In this document: one piece after another, positions 51,117-64,000 of the stretch
Position numbering within the stretch: position 1 is the first letter of the stretch
Layout: every line of letters begins with the position of its first letter
Source of the DNA: Mya arenaria
Taxonomy: Eukaryota > Mollusca > Bivalvia > Myida > Myidae
Reading direction: 5' to 3'
Length of the DNA: 64,000 nt
Assembly: GCF_026914265.1 (NCBI RefSeq)
Contig: NC_069126.1
Span: 41,327,237-41,391,236, forward strand
The notes under the pieces: model-generated
Told to the model about the DNA's origin: nothing
Seen by the model: the letters and a program-made list of their open reading frames with translations, nothing else
Database searches by the model: none
Made by a program: the position numbers and the translations under genes

Positions 51117-52245
51117 TGAAAAACGAATAACTTAGTCAGTGGTAGCGCAGAGGTAATGCAGTGGTAATGCTGTGATAATGCAGTGGTAGTGCAGTTGTAG
51201 TGCAGTGGTAATGCAGTAGTAGTGCAGTGGTGAGGTAATGCAGTGGTAGTGCAGTTGTAATGCAGTGGTATGCTGTGATAATGCAATCGTGGTGCAGTGA
51301 TAATGCAGTGGTAGTGCAGTTGTGAGGTAATGTTGTGGAAGTGCAGTGGTAATGCAGTGATAATGCAGTGATAGTGCAGTGGTGAGGTAATGTTGTGGTA
51401 GTGCAGTGGTAATGCCGTGGTAGTGCAATGGTAATACAGTGGCAATGCAGAGGTAGTGCAGTGTTGAGGCAATGCAGTGGTAGTGCAGTGGTAGTGCCGT
51501 GGTATTGCAGTGGTAATACAGTGGTAATGCATTGGTAATGCAATGGTAGTGCAGTGGTAATACAGTGGCAGTGCAGTAGAAATGCAGTGGTAGTGCAGTG
51601 ATAATGCTGTGATAATGCAGTGATAATGCAGTGGTAGCGCAGTGGTGAGGTAATGCATTGCTGGTGCAGTGGTAATCCAGTGGTAATGCTGTGGTAGTGC
51701 AGTGGTAATGCAGTGGTAGTGCAGTGGTAATGTTGTGGTAAAACAGTGGTAGAGTAGTTGTAGTGCAGTGGTAGTGTAGTAGTAGTGCAGTGGTAGTGCA
51801 GTGATAGTGCAGTGGTAATGCAGTGGTTCTGCACTGATAGTGCAGTGGTAGTGCATTGGTATTGCAGTAGTAGTGCAATGGTAGTGCAGTAGTTGTCCAG
51901 TAGTAATGTTGTGATAATGCAGTGGTAGTACAGTGGTAGTGCAGTGGTAGTGCAATGTTAGTGCAGTGGAAGTGCAGTGGTAGTGCAATGGTAGTGAAGT
52001 GGTAGTGCAGTAGTAGTGCAGTGGTAATGCTGGGATAATGCAGTGGTAGTGCAGTGGTATTGCAGTGGTAATGCAGTGGTACTGCAATTGTTGTGCTGTG
52101 GTAGTGCAGTGGTTATGCAGTGGTAGTGCAATTGTTGTGCTGTGGTAGTGCAGTGGTAATGCAGTGGTAGTGCAGTGGTAATGCAGTGGTAATACAGGGG
52201 TAGTGCAGTGGTAGTGCAGTGGTAGAGCAGAAGTAATACGATGTC
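51117..52245. repeat. 11-bp minisatellite, ~100 copies
   Basis: Unit GCAGTGGTAGT or GCAGTGGTAAT repeated for over 1.1 kb with scattered substitutions. Because 11 is not a multiple of three, each minus-strand frame reads the same 11-residue peptide (HYHCTTTALPL), giving overlapping ORFs of 327, 248 and 232 aa. These are a property of the repeat; I see no start context, splice site or conservation supporting a protein. Confidence 0.9.
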
Positions 52246-53116
52246 AGCAAAATAAACAAACTACTCAATCGAGTCCTAATTACGCCATTGCAAAACATAA
52301 AATTAAATGGATGGAGTTATTAAAATAGGCTTATAATAGTGACATTAAACTCGGTTTATGTTTTAACTTATTTGCTGCTCAGCTTGTTTCTGTAGCTTTT
52401 CGCATAAATATTATTATGCACGGTTCATCACCAGCTTCCAGACAACTTTCTTTAAGTCAAAGCCGCTAAGAACAATGAATCGCATCCTTAAATTATATAT
52501 AACGACCGGCCATTTTTAGAAAATTTGTTTAGATATTATCTAAAACGCTTTAATGAGTAGATAAATAGTATTTATTATTATAAATCAGTTTTGTAGCCTT
52601 AAAAGTACGATATTTGGAATTTTCTATGTCTAGCTTCCTCATATTATTCTGATATCGTTTACAAAGAGTAAAGAAAAAATATTTTAAACGAGCTTTTTGG
52701 CTTTGAAATAATTATTTTTCGTTAACTTATTTCATATTTTAGTAATCAGCAAATAATGCCCTTACAAATGGTAGCAAAATTATGTTGGGTTACTAGGCAT
52801 AAAAATCATCATTTGTACAGCAGATATCTTAATATTGGATTGAAAGAAAGAGTGAGTGAAGAGTACTGGTATACTTTGAAATTCTTTGTTTTCAACATAC
52901 GTACACGAACATATTGCAATTTTTTCCTGAGTCATTTTGATTGCGGTGTGGAAAAAATGACGATGAAATATTTAAGAACAATCTTATCTAATTTCCTTTC
53001 TGAGATGAATACCAAGAAGAAAGAATATAGCGTCTGTCTGCGGATAAAGACTTCTTTCATATGTATAAAACGAACAATGAATTCAATTCAATGTCATGTT
53101 TAAAGTATTGCCATAG

Positions 53117-53158
53117 CTTTTCCGGCATTCCAGTTAAACAATTGTGGACAGAAAGAGA
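53117..53158 (+). promoter_or_regulatory. Conserved upstream block, locus D (inverted)
   Basis: CTTTTCCGGCATTCCAGTTA then AACAATTGTGGACAGAAAG is the reverse complement orientation of the blocks at 23646, 34797 and 48938, confirming that locus D is inverted including its 5' flank. Confidence 0.45.
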
Positions 53159-53371
53159 ATCCAACATTTATCTTTTCTAGTGGAAATTTTTGGGAAGGTC
53201 TGTTTTTATTTTCTTAAAAGTAAGTCGCAAATGTTACACAATTAATATTAATAAATAAATCAATTCACGGAGATATAAAGGATGCTTATATGTGCTAAAT
53301 ATGTCGTACTCTTTTTCGGTATAATAAATCTGTGAAATGCATCGTTTATTTGAAATATTAGACGAGAGTTA

Positions 53372-54035
<664 letters not shown>

Positions 54036-54654
54036 ACAAAAATTGAATATTTCTTCCTGCATGTATGATTCACGAATTATCGTTCTGATAATTTCTATGT
54101 TTCGATCTTAGCAAACGTTTCATTGCCATAACTTGTGTGCCCCTCTCGTAAGTTAATCGTCTGTTTTACTTCATAATGTATTCGTATTAAGGTCGAGATG
54201 TCTACATGTTACTTGCTTGCAATCTCTTTCAACTCGGTTTGGGTACATCTGTGCAGCCAGGAACAAGTATGGCACGTAATCAGTGGTAGGACCAACTTTT
54301 GTGAACAAGGAGGTAACACTGAAAGTGACACCGTTGCTGCCTTGGGGATGTGACGTAGAATGGATATACGTAATGGAAGGCGAACAGTTTAAAACAATGA
54401 ATTATGCACACTCTACAAGCTATTTGAAGGATTGGTCGTTCTTTTTAAAATGGAAGGCGTCAGTTCAATACAACAGACCTGATTTCTACGCCAGATGTAC
54501 AACAAACAAAACCATCAAAACAAGTCTGACATCTATAAATATGAAAGATGAAATATCGAAGACCGTTTTAAGGTGGTTGCCCAAATGTTGAAAATAAAAC
54601 GAAAAGGATTTTAAGCATGTGTTGTGTTTTGTTTCCTGTTATATCATTTTCTTT

Positions 54655-54880
54655 TAGCTCGATTGTATCGAAAGCTGACAGCTGGTTAACTCACGTTCAA
54701 GTCCGTTTCCTGAGCAGATACCAACACTGGTGTGTATTTTGAGAGGCTATGAGAAGTTACCCCTGGTTGGGATCGAACCCATTGTTTACATGTCATATTG
54801 TTTCACATTTGGGGTTTTAATCAATGAAGCCTACTTACACAACCAGGAAACCTTTTTTACCACTGGGCATGTCTATGTAG
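54655..54880 (-). mobile_element. tRNA-derived SINE
   Basis: The minus strand contains GGGTTCGATCCCAACC, a canonical tRNA B box, followed by GTTGGTATCTGCTC and GTTAACCAGCTGTCAGC with TTTCGATACAATCGAGC. It sits in the intron between the first and second Ig exons of locus D. Confidence 0.6.
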
Positions 54881-57800
54881 TTGCTATGGTACTTTGATTG
54901 GTTCTAGGCCTGTATTCACCCAACACCTACACTATCTGTTCGACTTTTTCGAAGTTGAATACAATAAAATTTTAAGCGATAATAAGCTAAAAATGTTCAA
55001 ATTAGTAGATCTGAATTAGCAGATGTCTAATTAATGATTTTCTATCAATTGACATTTTTTGTTTTAGAAACTTTACTAAACAATCACTTCGGAAAAAAAC
55101 AGCAATTGTTATTTTCAACTTTACTCTACAAGTTATTTGCGAATATGGATCCGTTACAAAAATGTATTATTTTGTTTGTAAAATTCACATTTATTAATAA
55201 GTTGTAATTTTCAGAAATTGTTGGAAAATGTGGAACTCTCGTGCCTCTTAGCCCGGTTTTTCGCGGCACGGACGTCAATCTTGGCTTTTTTCCTTCCGAT
55301 TATTATATACAACGATATATATTCACTGGACGAACATGGACGAAAATCATGCAGGATATACATTAACGAAAAGGTTCTTACGAAGAGAAAAGAGTTTCTA
55401 CATATTTGTACATATTGACTATATTTAACTTTAAAAATATAGAAGAAGGAACGCGATTCAGGTGGCAAGACGGATTCTGTGCAACTTCATGTTTTAGGTA
55501 CCTTGCTTTTACTTCACTTCATTTAATTCAACCGTGACTGCTAGTTTCCTGTGTTCTCTTCTCCCAAAGGTAAACGTCCTTTGGAATTTACTTATATATC
55601 GCTTTATCCTTCATTGAAGTGTTCTCACTTTTAACACTTTTAACAGGAATTAAATTAAAAACATCGAACATGTATGATAACAATTGTTTTCTCTAAACCA
55701 CGTTGCTACTTCTCAACAATTTCTTCACAACATTTCAGGTGGTCCAACTCTGTATTTGAACATGACATCACCTGTTTATTTATATTCGAATAATACATTG
55801 ATCGTCAAATGCTTTGTTGATGACTGCAATACCATAGGAAAATGGACGCTTCGCTGGTAAGAAGAAAATAACACTGAAATAAACACTTGCAAAAACACAG
55901 AGGATTGTCTATTAACACTGAATTATACGGCAGATAGCTAAAAGACTTATGCTTGCAGGGCATGGAAATCGGAAGAACTTCTGAGCAATTCATTGAAACG
56001 TAAAAATGTACATAAAGTTTCAAATATACATTTAAATGACACCAAAACAAGTCATTAATAACTCAGTCACAAATGAACACTGAACAGCTTATTTGTACCT
56101 GTCATCACTTATTTCTATATATTCCTTTATACTGTTTATTAAATTAAGCGTTCAGTTTGATTGAGAGAGACAGTTCTACGGTATCAGTGGAAAGATCCAC
56201 ACAATTAACGTATGTAGCTTGGATTTTTATAATATATAAATGACTCTTACGAATGACATGATATTGAGCTGTTTATTTTGATATTCGCGGATAACGTAAA
56301 GGTCCATGACATAAGTGGGATCACTGATTTTACAGTGTGAATATATTTATATATTTATCTTAAGCAAAATGCAACACTGCATATGCAAATCTAAATGAAG
56401 TTCTACCTTATCTGATTGTTGTTTCTACATCGTTTTGTGCATGAAGCACACACAATTTATTTTCAACCCTTTCAAAGTACCGTACTTGGCATTATTATGA
56501 ATATAAAGAAAATGCAGTTTATACATTAACAAATGGACGAAACAATATAGAGACAGAATCGTCCCTTCCAAACTGGATTTCCTGTTCCTGCAGAAGCAAC
56601 AACCAATGCTGCACTAGTTGTTTCCCAACAGTGGCATACGTCGGCCCTATTCGCCGTATCGGGAACAGTTATAGGTGTACTTGAAACAACGTTTACCGTG
56701 CTTCTATGTAGGCGATGCAAACCTTATGGTAAATGTCCATATACTTTTAATTGAAAACAAAATATGTTTGATCGATGAATATCTCGGTTACTGGTCACAA
56801 TTTAAATTGTTTATTGACACATCAAATTATTTTGCTTCATCAGTACTCAAGGTAAGCTATTTGTCATCGTCTGTTACCCTGTTGAAAATGTTTGACTCAG
56901 TAAAACAAAGGTAAATTCACGTGCATTTATCTGTGACAGAAGGCATGTGTTTGATAATCAAGAGCCGACTTTGAGAAATTCGTGTGATACTTCACTGCTA
57001 AAATCAGCACAACTCGTCTATGCAAACGGAAACTCAAAATGGATGCTTGAGGCAGAACAACCTTTTTGGATAAACATGTTAGGTACATCAGCAGGACATA
57101 AGATAGAAAGCAATCGAACTTGTTAAAACGACATTGCAAAACCAGTGTCATTAAATCGATACATCAATAAAAGCTACAGAAACATGTTCAGCAACCACAA
57201 ACTATACTCCAATCTTTGAAGTGTATAAGGATCAAACGTAAAATTATCACTGCACATAAATACACACACATTACATAAACATAACGTTAATGTTTATCAG
57301 TGAATGTTGGATCGATTGTGAATGCATCATGAGGAATGAACTGGAGTATTAACATATCTAATAATATCAAACTTTAATATTGGTGCCAACGGTTAATTTC
57401 GCATATCGTGTGTACATGAAAAGAAATACATAAACAATTTACGTTCACTTGAGTGCAATGGCGTCGGGATGATTTAAAAGATGTCTTCGTTTCTTTCCGA
57501 ATGCACATATTATTTTGTTTATAAATCCGACGCTAACTGGAACATCATGATAAATGACAAAATTTATATATTTGACACAGTTTGTGAAACGCTTATACGC
57601 CTAAGAAGACCTACAGCAAGAGAGCGAAGTACACATGTGTACGATGATGTTCAGTCTGATATTGAGACAACTGAGCTTCACAATCTGGTATGATTCTCAT
57701 TATACCCATCAAATGTCAAGTATTCTATACTTAACAACCATAAATATTGTTTCACCTCAATTTTTTTTGATGTTGCCAGCTGTGTAAGATAACGTTTAAA

Positions 57801-58239
57801 AACCGGTTAAATGCTTCAAATTGCAATTGATTCTTGTTTAATACACGTGAAATACATCTGATCTTGAACATTAGTGATCTTTTCCGATTACATATATACA
57901 TGTGACAAATTAATGAGTAGTTTCTGTTTGATATGAGTACGTCAACAACTAAAATACTTGATAATCTGATCTCTTAAGTTACTACAGAATAATTATCAAA
58001 TTACAAATAGTGTTGTTTTTAATGAATATTATATTTATCAAATAAAGCTTTATTCACATTTGAAGGGAGGTGTGTCTACACGAGCCATCGAACAAAGACG
58101 CACGACCACTATTGGATATGGAAGTCCGTTCAAATGAAAATGTCAGCCACTACGACTATGTGGCTACCCCATCCGCCCAATGTGACCGTCGGACAAACGC
58201 ACCGGATGCAAATTATATACATGCTGTATAACCGATTTA

Positions 58240-59170
58240 GTTACTGATCAAAATATTTACCATGTAGATTTGTGTCATTTGGAATTCCAATAATCATTAC
58301 AACTGTTTCAAGGTCGTAACTTGAATATTAATTATAAGGAAATGTATTGGTATTGTTCTTAGGTATGTTTTTATTACGTACTTCTTGCCTACATTACATT
58401 GAGCTATTTTATAATAGGTACCACTTATTCTGTATTTATCAACCCAATTATATCTTACGTTAACCTGTCAATTGAATATATAGTGTTTACCGATAACTCC
58501 TTTAAGCTTTCTACTCCAGGCGCTCAAACTTTGGCAAAATTCCACTGATACACCGTCTATATTCATATTCATTCAATTCAATTCTTCGTAGCTGGGTTCG
58601 CTGAGTACTTAAAGTTTGCAATAAGTTTATATGTTGTTTTTTTCAATAGGCCTATAGGTTAAATTGTGCAATGTTTAGACAATGCTTGATCTTGAGATCT
58701 TGTAAATCGGGTTAACCCTATTCCAAAGGTAACTCAGGTTTTTGCTGTCATTTGCTGAACATTTATTTATAAACCAAAACAATGGTATTAATAATGCACT
58801 CGAACTATCTTATATGTCCTTGATTGTTATGTCTGATTTTTTTTTATTCGTTTACTTTAAACCATAAAACAGTACATAAACGTTTGGCATTTGTGCTCGT
58901 CCATGTAGTTCAAGTGTTGTATTATCTTGATGTAAATGATTAACAAGATTACAATATTTGTAACCCCGACTACCAACGTAAAGCAAAATGAATATAATAA
59001 CAAACATGTTATGAGGTCTTGTTTTCTTTTATATATAATGGCAAATGAATGAAAAAAGTGCTATGGGAGTTTGTCTCTTTGATATTTACGTAACAAATGA
59101 AATAACAAACTAGTATTGAATGATTTTTTTTTTTTATTGTGTGTGTGTATAAATAAAACTGTATATATTG
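58240..59170. other. 3' flank of locus D, no gene supported
   Basis: Matches the 3' flanks of B (27690-28500) and C (39700-40590) in reverse complement: for example GTAACCCTATTCCAAAGG-type text and an AATAAATGTTCAGC-type stretch. It shows that the inverted duplication includes 3' flank. Confidence 0.55.
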
Positions 59171-59179
59171 CTGTTTGTT

Positions 59180-59430
59180 AGTATTCCCCCTAAGGGAAAA
59201 TGGAGAAAAAAAGTTATACATGATTCACTTATTAATTGGTCATTTTAGCACGGCTATGCAGGAAATAAAATTATTAAAACGTGTTCTTCGTCGTTGGTTA
59301 TGGAAGTACATAGTTGCCATAGCGAGCCGAAGGAAACACAACGAGAATATCGTCTAGCCTTCAATTGAAAGAAATCTGATGTCTTAAACCGAGTTCCATG
59401 CAAAGCAAATAGCTGAGTTCAATGCAACGT
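59180..59430 (-). other. Inverted copy of spacer module part 2
   Basis: In reverse complement, TTGCATTGAACTCAGCTATT, TTGCATGGAACTCGGTTTAA and GGCTAGACGATATTCTCGTT match 39340-39480 and 47780-47900. No convincing ORF. Confidence 0.55.
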
Positions 59431-60338
59431 CCATTGGCTTACCCGTAATATTTTTTTGGAAAAAAACCCAAACCAATTTTGTCAACAATTGTGTAATTTA
59501 GTAGTTGTTATAATCGTTTCGTATATTTTGTAGTATATACTCGTATGTTCTTATAGTGTCCATTTAGTTGCTGGCTGCCTGAAATTGTAATGTTTCCGCT
59601 GTTCATTACAACGACCTTGATTTTAACAAGGTATCTTACTTTGAATTGGTCATCTTCATGACCAGGCAGTGAGTGTTTCTATTTCGCCTGCGGCCAAGCC
59701 GATCGAGAATCACACAGAAATGGAGGCCATGCCAAGAAGTGAACAATTTATCTTTTGTACTTGTAGGTATGTTTTTAACATTTTTCTTCCCAGAAAGCGG
59801 AATCATTTTATTCCGAAATCATTTAAAAGTAAGAAAGAAATATTAATGTATGTAATGAATATTCATGAGCCTTTAATACTTAAACGATTTGATATGTTCA
59901 ATAAAGAAAGAACAAATACATGCTTGTCTAATAAAATTAGGTTTATAATTTATAATTAGGTATTGTTGTTTTTATTTGTTATCTTAAATATTTAAATCAA
60001 ACAAGTTGCATGTGAAACGCTTAACAATGGCAAAATATATTTATTGGTTAAGGAGTTGGCCATTGTGAATAAAAACATAAAGCGGAATTATTTAAAAAAC
60101 GCAAATGATTTTTTCAGAATTTAGAGAGTCCAAAAAGAGCTTTCTTAAATCTTTACGTTAAATACACTTTGTCATGATTGTATTCATGGGCTTTCGGCAC
60201 TTAACATTCAAAATGTATGTTTTCTAATTGCCTTTTAATTACATTAAAACCATTTAAACATAATTATGAGAAATACCATATTGAAACAATAGAATGATGC
60301 GTCACAGATGGGTTTGATGTTTTGGTCTTGATCTAGTT

Positions 60339-62040
60339 CTAAGGTGATTCAGTGTGGTACACAGGATCTCCTAAAGCAGGTTCCTGTGTTGTGAAGAACT
60401 CAATGTCAGCCATCTCCGTCGGCGTATTTTTTTTCCTTGCCCCAACTCTGGCGTTAGCTTCCTGTAGAAACGTGATGTTCAACTCGGCATCATATGTGGT
60501 TGATTGATTATACACATTGTATACATTATACTCCGTTACCTACGACATAATAAGCAAACATTAGTAGTCCATACAACGGATCATATAGGAAATAATCGTT
60601 AGTTTATGGAACTTACATGGCAATATATTTGGTAAAAAACACGTGTAGTCGATATCCTTGAATACATGATTTTTCAATTCTTAATGAAACATTGCATACC
60701 CTCCTTCCTGTTTTCAAATACGATGTCTCAATAATGACATTGAAACTCAATGTTGTTGGCTACTCTGCTCGTCTTATAATTTTTTATCAAGCTACTTTGT
60801 ACTTTTGGTATGACATTTGCATCACATTAAGAAACCTCGCAAAGTGAAGTTACCAGTATTTCGATCCCCAAGTCTGCCTGACTGCACGACTGCGTGCTGG
60901 ACTCCTTCAGTTGTTATGTATAGCTTGTTATTTTCCGACGAGGTGTATGTTGTCAGGTATAATTAATTGCTATTGTTTATAGAAGCTGATTTAGAGAAGA
61001 TATATAAGTATCTAGAGAAACAGAACCAATAGTATAAAACTGGACACAATTTCCAAATGTCAGTATTTGCACATTAATGTGGCTTTTATAACTTTTTCAT
61101 CAATAAAAGACAATAAATAAACATAAATTTATCATTTTGATAAAAAAATTTATTATTAGCCGGGATAACATCGAATGCAATATATTTCACAAATGTATTC
61201 ACTTTGATTATTCCATTATTTTGGGTTACAAAAACAAACCTGAATATTTAAAAATTGAATGTTAAATTGCATTAATATAATTCATTTGGATATGTTTTTA
61301 TATATAACTATTTGTTAATGTTTTGTAATTTATTTGGAATGGTTCATTAAAGAAATTCCCTAAGTGTGATGTTTTGACCCATTATTTTTCTTTAAAGTGC
61401 TAGTACAGTATCTTACAGGATACGAAGGTACAACACTGTATTTAACACGTGCTAAACAAAAGCAATTCAAAGGGAAGCAACATACATATCCATTAGGGCT
61501 TATGATGTTGTTTTTCTAATAATAGTAGTAGCAGCAGCAGCAATAGTAGCATGAATATCAGCAGCAGTAGTAGCACCAGCATCAAAATCAGAAGTAGAAG
61601 TAGAAGTATCATTAAAAGATAATGTTGCAGTTGTAGCAGCAGCAGCAATAATAACAGCAGTTGTAGCAGCACCCACACCAGTAGTACAATTGACAGTAGC
61701 TGTAGAAGTAACAATTGGAAGAAATTGTTGAATCAATAGCGTTTACTGACGTTTAATATCTTAAACAATAAAGAGCAATCGACCTGAATGCTACGTACCA
61801 TTTAAAGTGCACTGAAAAAAGAACATCTTTTATTATCCATTGTGGTAGCATTGCTTGCGAAACAGAAACTTTTTCATATTGATGAATACGACTGCTGTAG
61901 TTCGGTTAAACTTGTTGAGCATTTCTTTACAAAGGATAATTAACATTTCAAAAAAAGAGACATACAGCCCCTTATATCTTCAAGGGAGATGATAAATATT
62001 ATTCGCACCTTCGGTCCGCAATTTGTTTGGAAAACACTGA
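60339..62040 (-). pseudogene. Receptor E: A-type relic lacking ectodomain and all ITIM/ITSM tyrosines
   Basis: Present: upstream block ~62008-62040; exon-1 homolog ending near 61796 (M-L-P-Q-W-I-I-K-D-V, with an out-of-phase donor); intron triplet repeat 61520-61735; A-type tail exons at ~60950-60856 (TTEGVQHAVVQSG) and ~60510-60339 (AELNITFLQEANARV, NTPTEMADIEF). All Ig and membrane exons are gone: sequence matching A near 17600-17700 (61380-61490) is joined directly to the intron-1 triplet repeat, an internal deletion of about 5.5 kb relative to A. Each tyrosine motif of A is altered: VQYAVV to VQHAVV, LAYAEL to TYDAEL, TEYADI to TEMADI. The last exon reads open to a new stop 20 codons past TEMADI. 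No functional receptor can be made as laid out here. Confidence 0.75.
61520..61735 (-). repeat. AGC/AGT triplet repeat in locus E
   Basis: AGTAGCAGCAGCAGCAATAG and similar units; counterpart of the intron-1 triplet tracts in A, B and C. The Leu-rich and Ala/Thr-rich minus ORFs are the repeat. Confidence 0.85.
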
Positions 62041-62339
62041 AATTTTATAGTTTTGATAAAACAATAAATTGAACAGTGCTTTAAAATTGATGCTTAACTG
62101 ACCCCACCTCCCCCCCCCCCCTTACAAACAAATGACAAAAAGATTTGATTCTTTAAAGTAGTGACTGAAAAAAAACAGAAACGATACCAGTAAAAGATGC
62201 CATCCTTTCATTTGTTCAAATTACATTAAGAACGATGAGTTCATATTTATGTCGATTTTGTTTGTACAAGAGTAAAACAGTTTGCAAAACTATTGACATT
62301 TAAATGTATTGCAGTACTCACTATTTTATTCCGAGCTTA

Positions 62340-63360
62340 TGACATGCATAAATTCCAAAATACAAACAGCCAGATAATCAGATCCAGACATCCGAGTACC
62401 TAGGTATAGTCCATTATATAACCATGATGAAAACAGCCAGATACCCAGATTCGGATACCTTTGTACCAAGGTACAGTCCATAGTTGTATCATTATATAAA
62501 TAGCCAGATTTCCAGAGCCGACGCCCAAGAACCCAGTAACAGTGAATGGTATCACCATGATGAATTCAGTCTGATTTCCAGTTCCGGACACCCAAGTACA
62601 AAGGAATAGTCAATGGTATTACTATGATGGATTCAACCTGATTACCAGATCCGGACGCCCATGTATCAAGGTACAGTCAATGGTACTCCAATTATGCAAA
62701 CAACCAGATTACCATACCCGGACGCAAAAGTACTCAGAAACAGTACATGGTATTACCATGATAAATTTAGCTTAATAACCAGATCCATACACCCAAAACC
62801 CAGGAACAGTCGATTGTATTTCCATGATGAATTCAGCCTAATTACCAGATCCGGACACACAAGAATCAAGGTACTGTCCATGGTTTATTCATGATGCAAA
62901 CAGCCAGAATACCAGATCCGGACACCCAAGTACCCAGGTTCAGTAAATTTCAGGTACAGTCAATGATATTGGCATGATGCATTCAGCCTGATTACCAGAT
63001 CCGGACAACCAAGTACTAAGATACAGTCACTGGTATTACCATGATGCATTCAGTCTGATTACCAGATCCGGACACCCAAGTTCCCAGGTTCTGTAAATTT
63101 TACAACCATGATGCAAACAACCAGATTTCCAGATCCGGAAACCCAAGTACCGAGGAACAGTCAATGATCCGGACAACCAAGTACTAAGATACAGTCCATG
63201 GTATAATATTGATGCATTCGGTCTGATTACCAGATCCGGACACCCAAGTACTCAGATATAGTTCAGGGTATTACCTGGATGCAAACAGCCAGATGACCAG
63301 ATCCGGACGCTCAAGCATCCAGGAACAGTCCATGGAATTACCATGATGCAGATAACAATG
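62340..63360 (+). repeat. ~67-bp satellite, ~15 diverged units
   Basis: Consensus parts in order: GATGCAAACAGCCAGATTAC, CAGATCCGGACACCCAAGTA, CCCAGGAACAGTCCATGG and TATTACCAT. AGATCCGG anchors recur at roughly 65-70-bp spacing. The same family in opposite orientation opens the window at 1-230. The 77-aa ORF at 62661 is the repeat. Confidence 0.85.
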
Positions 63361-63419
63361 TAATTATGGAATTAAAAGTAAGGTTGGAATATATAGTTTA
63401 TGTTAAACTGTTTTACGTC

Positions 63420-64000
63420 ATATTCTCACACCTGTTCACGAACTATATCCGACGCCGTTCGTCGTTTGGATTTAGACATACAGTTGCAATTGCGGCCAGA
63501 AGGAAAACAAATTAAAATCTTCTTGTTTTTATAAAATCACGAAACAAACCAAATTAAACTGAGTTAAATACAAGTCCAATCCATTGCCTTACTTGTGATA
63601 TGAAGTATTACTATTGTATTAAAAAAAACGAACACTATTTTTGCCCAAAACTGCAAAATTAATAACTAGAACGACGTTTTCGTTGTTATTTGGTAATAGC
63701 TACTGCCACAACACAAGTTATTAAAACTATGTACGAGCGTTTCGCGAGAGAGCTTGATTTCAATCACGTGCGTAAGGGATGAGGTAATTGATTTGCACCA
63801 TGATGTCAAGTACAACTCGCGTTGTTATGTATCCGCAGCCTAGATATTTTACAGTTTAGTTCCAGTTACTCGTAACCGCTCCGATATAGAAGTTAAAGTA
63901 TGGGCGAAAACAAAGGAAACACTATCAAACATGGTATAAGTAGTTGGTAGAGTAGTTTTGATTGTTCTATCCATGTTTTTTCGAATCATTTTCTTACAAG
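63420..64000 (+). other. Start of another spacer unit, copy 3
   Basis: Matches 24100-24560 and 37690-38990 in order: a GTCGTTTGGATTTAGACATA region with CAGTTGCAATTGCGGCCA, then GAGGTAATTGATTTGCACC, GTAACCGCTCCGATATAGAA and a hydrophobic reading RVVLIVLSMFFRIIFL at the very end. By analogy with A-B and B-C, another receptor locus may follow to the right. Confidence 0.6.

Noticed and set aside
51104-52298. 327-, 248- and 232-aa His/Thr/Leu-rich ORFs
   Set aside because: Overlapping frames of the 11-bp minisatellite; not evidence of a gene.
52756-53103. 115-aa ORF upstream of locus D
   Set aside because: No recognisable domain or signal peptide, no counterpart at the other receptor loci; probably chance.

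Overview
This is an AT-rich, intron-rich eukaryotic window, most likely from a bivalve or related mollusc. The reasoning is many short GT-AG exons, dense terminal-inverted-repeat elements of a kind I associate with bivalve genomes, and lineage-specific immunoglobulin (Ig) receptors. The taxon is an inference; no ribosomal or mitochondrial marker is present.

Layout: (1) 0.7-6.65 kb, plus strand: a seven-exon gene for a secreted HExxH zinc metallopeptidase-like protein (328 aa), whose last exon sits behind a tandem array of partial copies of itself. (2) 6.7-16.6 kb: no supportable gene; MITEs, minisatellites, and a decayed copy of the peptidase signal-peptide exon near 15.2 kb. (3) 16.7-62 kb: a cluster of five related loci for type-I membrane Ig receptors. 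A (16.7-23.5 kb), B (28.5-34.6 kb), C (40.6-48.8 kb) and E (60.3-62.0 kb) are on the minus strand; D (53.1-58.2 kb) is inverted. Between them lie a LINE fragment, a Tc1-like fragment, foldback elements, microsatellites and repeated copies of a spacer module. (4) Both window ends carry the same ~67-bp satellite in opposite orientations.

Exons assembled by hand give open frames whose summed lengths divide by three for A (1932 nt, 643 aa) and C (1959 nt, 652 aa). A has five Ig-like domains, a transmembrane helix and a tail with V-Q-Y-A-V-V, L-A-Y-A-E-L and T-E-Y-A-D-I. These match the ITIM and ITSM consensus of vertebrate inhibitory receptors; the last two sit 26 residues apart. C has a related ectodomain but a different transmembrane exon and a different tyrosine-rich tail. 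B is a natural hybrid: A-type transmembrane and juxtamembrane exons joined to a C-type tail, with a fused first ectodomain exon and an in-frame stop. D and E are relics; in E all three ITIM/ITSM tyrosine positions are changed and the ectodomain is deleted. Ig exons are phase 1-1, so domains can be lost without breaking frame, and each copy has lost a different set. A conserved block upstream of exon 1 in all five loci is a candidate shared promoter.

The best candidate for an undescribed system is this invertebrate paired-receptor-like cluster: a shared ectodomain on alternative signalling tails, diversifying by exon loss, exon exchange and inversion.
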